From Amia ocellicauda (lineage: Eukaryota; Chordata; Actinopteri; Amiiformes; Amiidae): a stretch of 64,000 nucleotides of DNA. Made by a program: the position numbers and the translations under genes. Of the stretch, positions 61,925 to 64,000 are shown piece after piece. The first letter of the stretch is position 1. Every line of letters starts with the position of its first letter. A model generated the notes under the pieces. The model did no database searches. It saw nothing but the letters and a program-made list of their open reading frames with translations, and had not been told where the DNA came from. Where the stretch lies: assembly GCF_036373705.1 (NCBI RefSeq), contig NC_089866.1, positions 4,473,001 through 4,537,000 on the forward strand, in the 5' to 3' direction.

Positions 61925-64000
61925 CACACCCGGCTGCCAAACAAAATTGTGTTACCTGTCTGCGAGGAGCAGAGTAGAACAGGCGAATTATCTTTTCCTT
62001 TCCTGTGACTCAACAGAAGCTTAATATAGCATACTTCATGGATATCATCAAATTATATTATGTGTGCATAAGATTTGTCATTTGTCTTTTGCATGGATGC
62101 ATGGGAGCCCCTACAGGAGACAGGGAAACAGGTGAAGTTGGTTTTCTCCTGAAGCTGTCCCCAAAGTCACAGGAGAGACATCCTCACTGAGAAGCAGAGT
62201 GGTGTTCACTGTTCCAGAAGCCAGGATTTTGTTGCCTACCGCGTTCATCATCTCCTTGTGTGCTGTAAACTTAAGTTTTAAGTTTTAAATAGTTTTAAGG
62301 TCCTGCTGACATCATGGCACTAAGAAAACCCTACTCCCCCTTTTTTGTTTTCCCTTTTTACATTTTCTTTATCTATGTTGCCCAGAAACGCAGCACACAT
62401 TTGTCACTGCCTCAGAAACCCAGCAGCCACCTTTACGGTCTAGTCTCCAGCGGCTCTGCGGTCTACGTAGCGGGCGCCAGGCGGGGGGCGCTCTGTGATC
62501 TGCAGCAGCGCAGCCAGACAGCCGCTGTGTCTACAGCACCCTCGCCTCGCCCCTTTGATCCTCGCCTGCCCTAGTTCTTGCTTATCAAGTTCCTCAGTCT
62601 CTGCCTCTGTGTTGCAGCTGCGATGGCAGTGAATTATTATTTAAATACATGTACATATTATATGAATAGTTCATTTATAATTTATTGTAATTATTATTGT
62701 TTTGGGATTATTACGGACAAAGTTTCAGTCCTCACTTTTTATCAGACCAGTGGACAGTGGGGGGTTCTCTGTTCTCATCTCCATGCCCCCTCTCCATTAT
62801 CCACATCTAGTTTCCCACCTCGAACAGTTTAATATTCTGCGAGCTCAGGTACCCTCATTAAAGGCCTGGTTTTCAGACAACGTCCCAGAGGACGGGCAAG
62901 GTGAAGCAGAGCCCCAACCCTGCCCGTTCCAGCAGTCCCTGAGAAAGACCAGTCTGCCGGCTCCGAGGGATCTCCCTGGGGGGCTCAGGTCGTGGTGAGG
63001 AGGTTGTCAGTGTGTCAGCTCACAGCAGCGCCCTCCCTCTAGCAGGCCTGACCCAGAGCGCTGCAGTGTACCAGCCACGGTGGGCCACCAGGGACATCTG
63101 AGGGAACTTTGGATGACTGCTCCCCCATCAAGAGTCAAAGAAAAGTGGGTCAGCTATGCACAGCACCAATAAAAAAGTGCAGGATTTGGAGCAGGAGAAA
63201 GACTTAATGTTTTCTCTTTTTGAAATAAAACTGGTGTTTTTTATTGTTCAAACCAGCTGCACAATTCAGTCTTGGTTTGCTGTAGAGTCTAATGGTGCTG
63301 AGCATTTGTTCGCCTGTCCACATGTCGTCACATAGTACAGGCATTATGTACATTGTTGTTGGGCAGTGGGTTACTGCTGACAGCGTATTACTAGTTGTTT
63401 GTATATGATGGCGAATTGAGGGAGTTTGAGTGATGGGACCAAAATGGCCAAGCTAGATAGTTATCCTGATACAGGGCGTTGGCTCATGGATGTAAAACCA
63501 GAGTTGGAACCGCCTGGGCAAACAGGTGCACACCGCTGTTATTTAAAGCTAAGCATGGAAAAATTCAGATTCTGTACGTTGGGAATCTTGCCAGATGTGC
63601 CAGAAACGAAGCTGCTGGGAGGAATTTCCACCCAGTCCCATATGCTGGTCTGTTCTTTATAGAAATCGTGTTCAGTCGCCTTTAAAAATAACTTCTGTTT
63701 GGGCTTTGATTGGCATGCCAAGCGTTGCTGGGCCACATGGCGTTTTCTACATAAGCCTCAGGTTTCTCACAAAGAACAGCAATCCAGGAATGGGGAAGTA
63801 AGCATGCTTTCTCATTGTCTATATGCTATCATTTTTGATTGTTTATCATGAATGCTGCAGACTGCTCAATAGGATGGGAAAAAGGAGACCAAACATGGAA
63901 AATTGAGTGAATAATAAACCTAATTGGGCACCACCAGAAGGAGTGATGTATTTTTAATCTAAGATCATCATTTATTAACATTTTCAGCATGATCATTTAT
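61925..64000. other. Distal interval, nothing firmly supported
   Basis: GC-richer patches at 62420-62570 and 62870-63070. An 86-codon frame at 62314-62574 has a good Kozak context and a hydrophobic N-terminus but no recognisable domain. Confidence 0.3.

Noticed and set aside
62314..62574. 86-codon ATG frame with good Kozak context and hydrophobic N-terminus
   Set aside because: No downstream exon, domain or poly(A) logic could be tied to it; could be revisited with RNA data.

Overview
This window reads as nuclear DNA of a ray-finned fish. The support is: intron-containing genes with GT-AG splice sites, a C2H2 zinc-finger gene, a tRNA-Lys with pol III boxes, Tc1/mariner, hAT-type and CR1 elements of the kinds common in fish genomes, many (TA)n/(TG)n/(GA)n microsatellites, and a long gene-poor stretch. 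The presence of CR1 with an esterase ORF1 would suit an early-branching fish lineage, but I cannot name the species.

Layout. 1.6-8.05 kb (minus strand): a complete ten-exon gene that I could join in frame from ATG to stop (2,778 nt, 925 codons plus stop). It encodes a signal peptide, four lamin-tail-domain (LTD) repeats, a cysteine-rich stalk and a C-terminal membrane anchor. Its intron phases show that it arose by duplication of a two-LTD module. A candidate non-coding first exon lies near 9.77 kb. 10.54 kb: an 8-copy 12-bp repeat. 11.4-15.25 kb: a probable hAT-like element interrupted by a Tc1-type MITE and by a decayed Tc1/mariner copy; it holds a CpG-rich, NRF1-site-bearing core. 17.6-22.06 kb (minus): a two-coding-exon C2H2 zinc-finger gene (487 aa) with an apparent GC-AG intron, poly(A) signal, 5' exon and TATA box. 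22.4 kb: tRNA-Lys(CTT). 22.99-23.22 kb: six CCAAT boxes in a 43-bp tandem repeat. 24.7-28.66 kb: a damaged CR1 retrotransposon inserted into an older dispersed repeat. 30.37-35.19 kb (minus): a small single-pass membrane protein gene of four coding exons, about 183 aa, not recognised by name.

35.2-64 kb is gene-poor. It holds one intact Tc1/mariner element whose transposase has 36 residues between the second Asp and the Glu of the catalytic triad (DD36E), a CR1 3' fragment at 54.6 kb, and several stretches rich in homeodomain/POU-like motifs that look like conserved non-coding elements, though this cannot be proved without alignment.

The host genes do not form an evident pathway: each is an independent unit on the minus strand. 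The most unusual object is the extracellular multi-LTD membrane protein.
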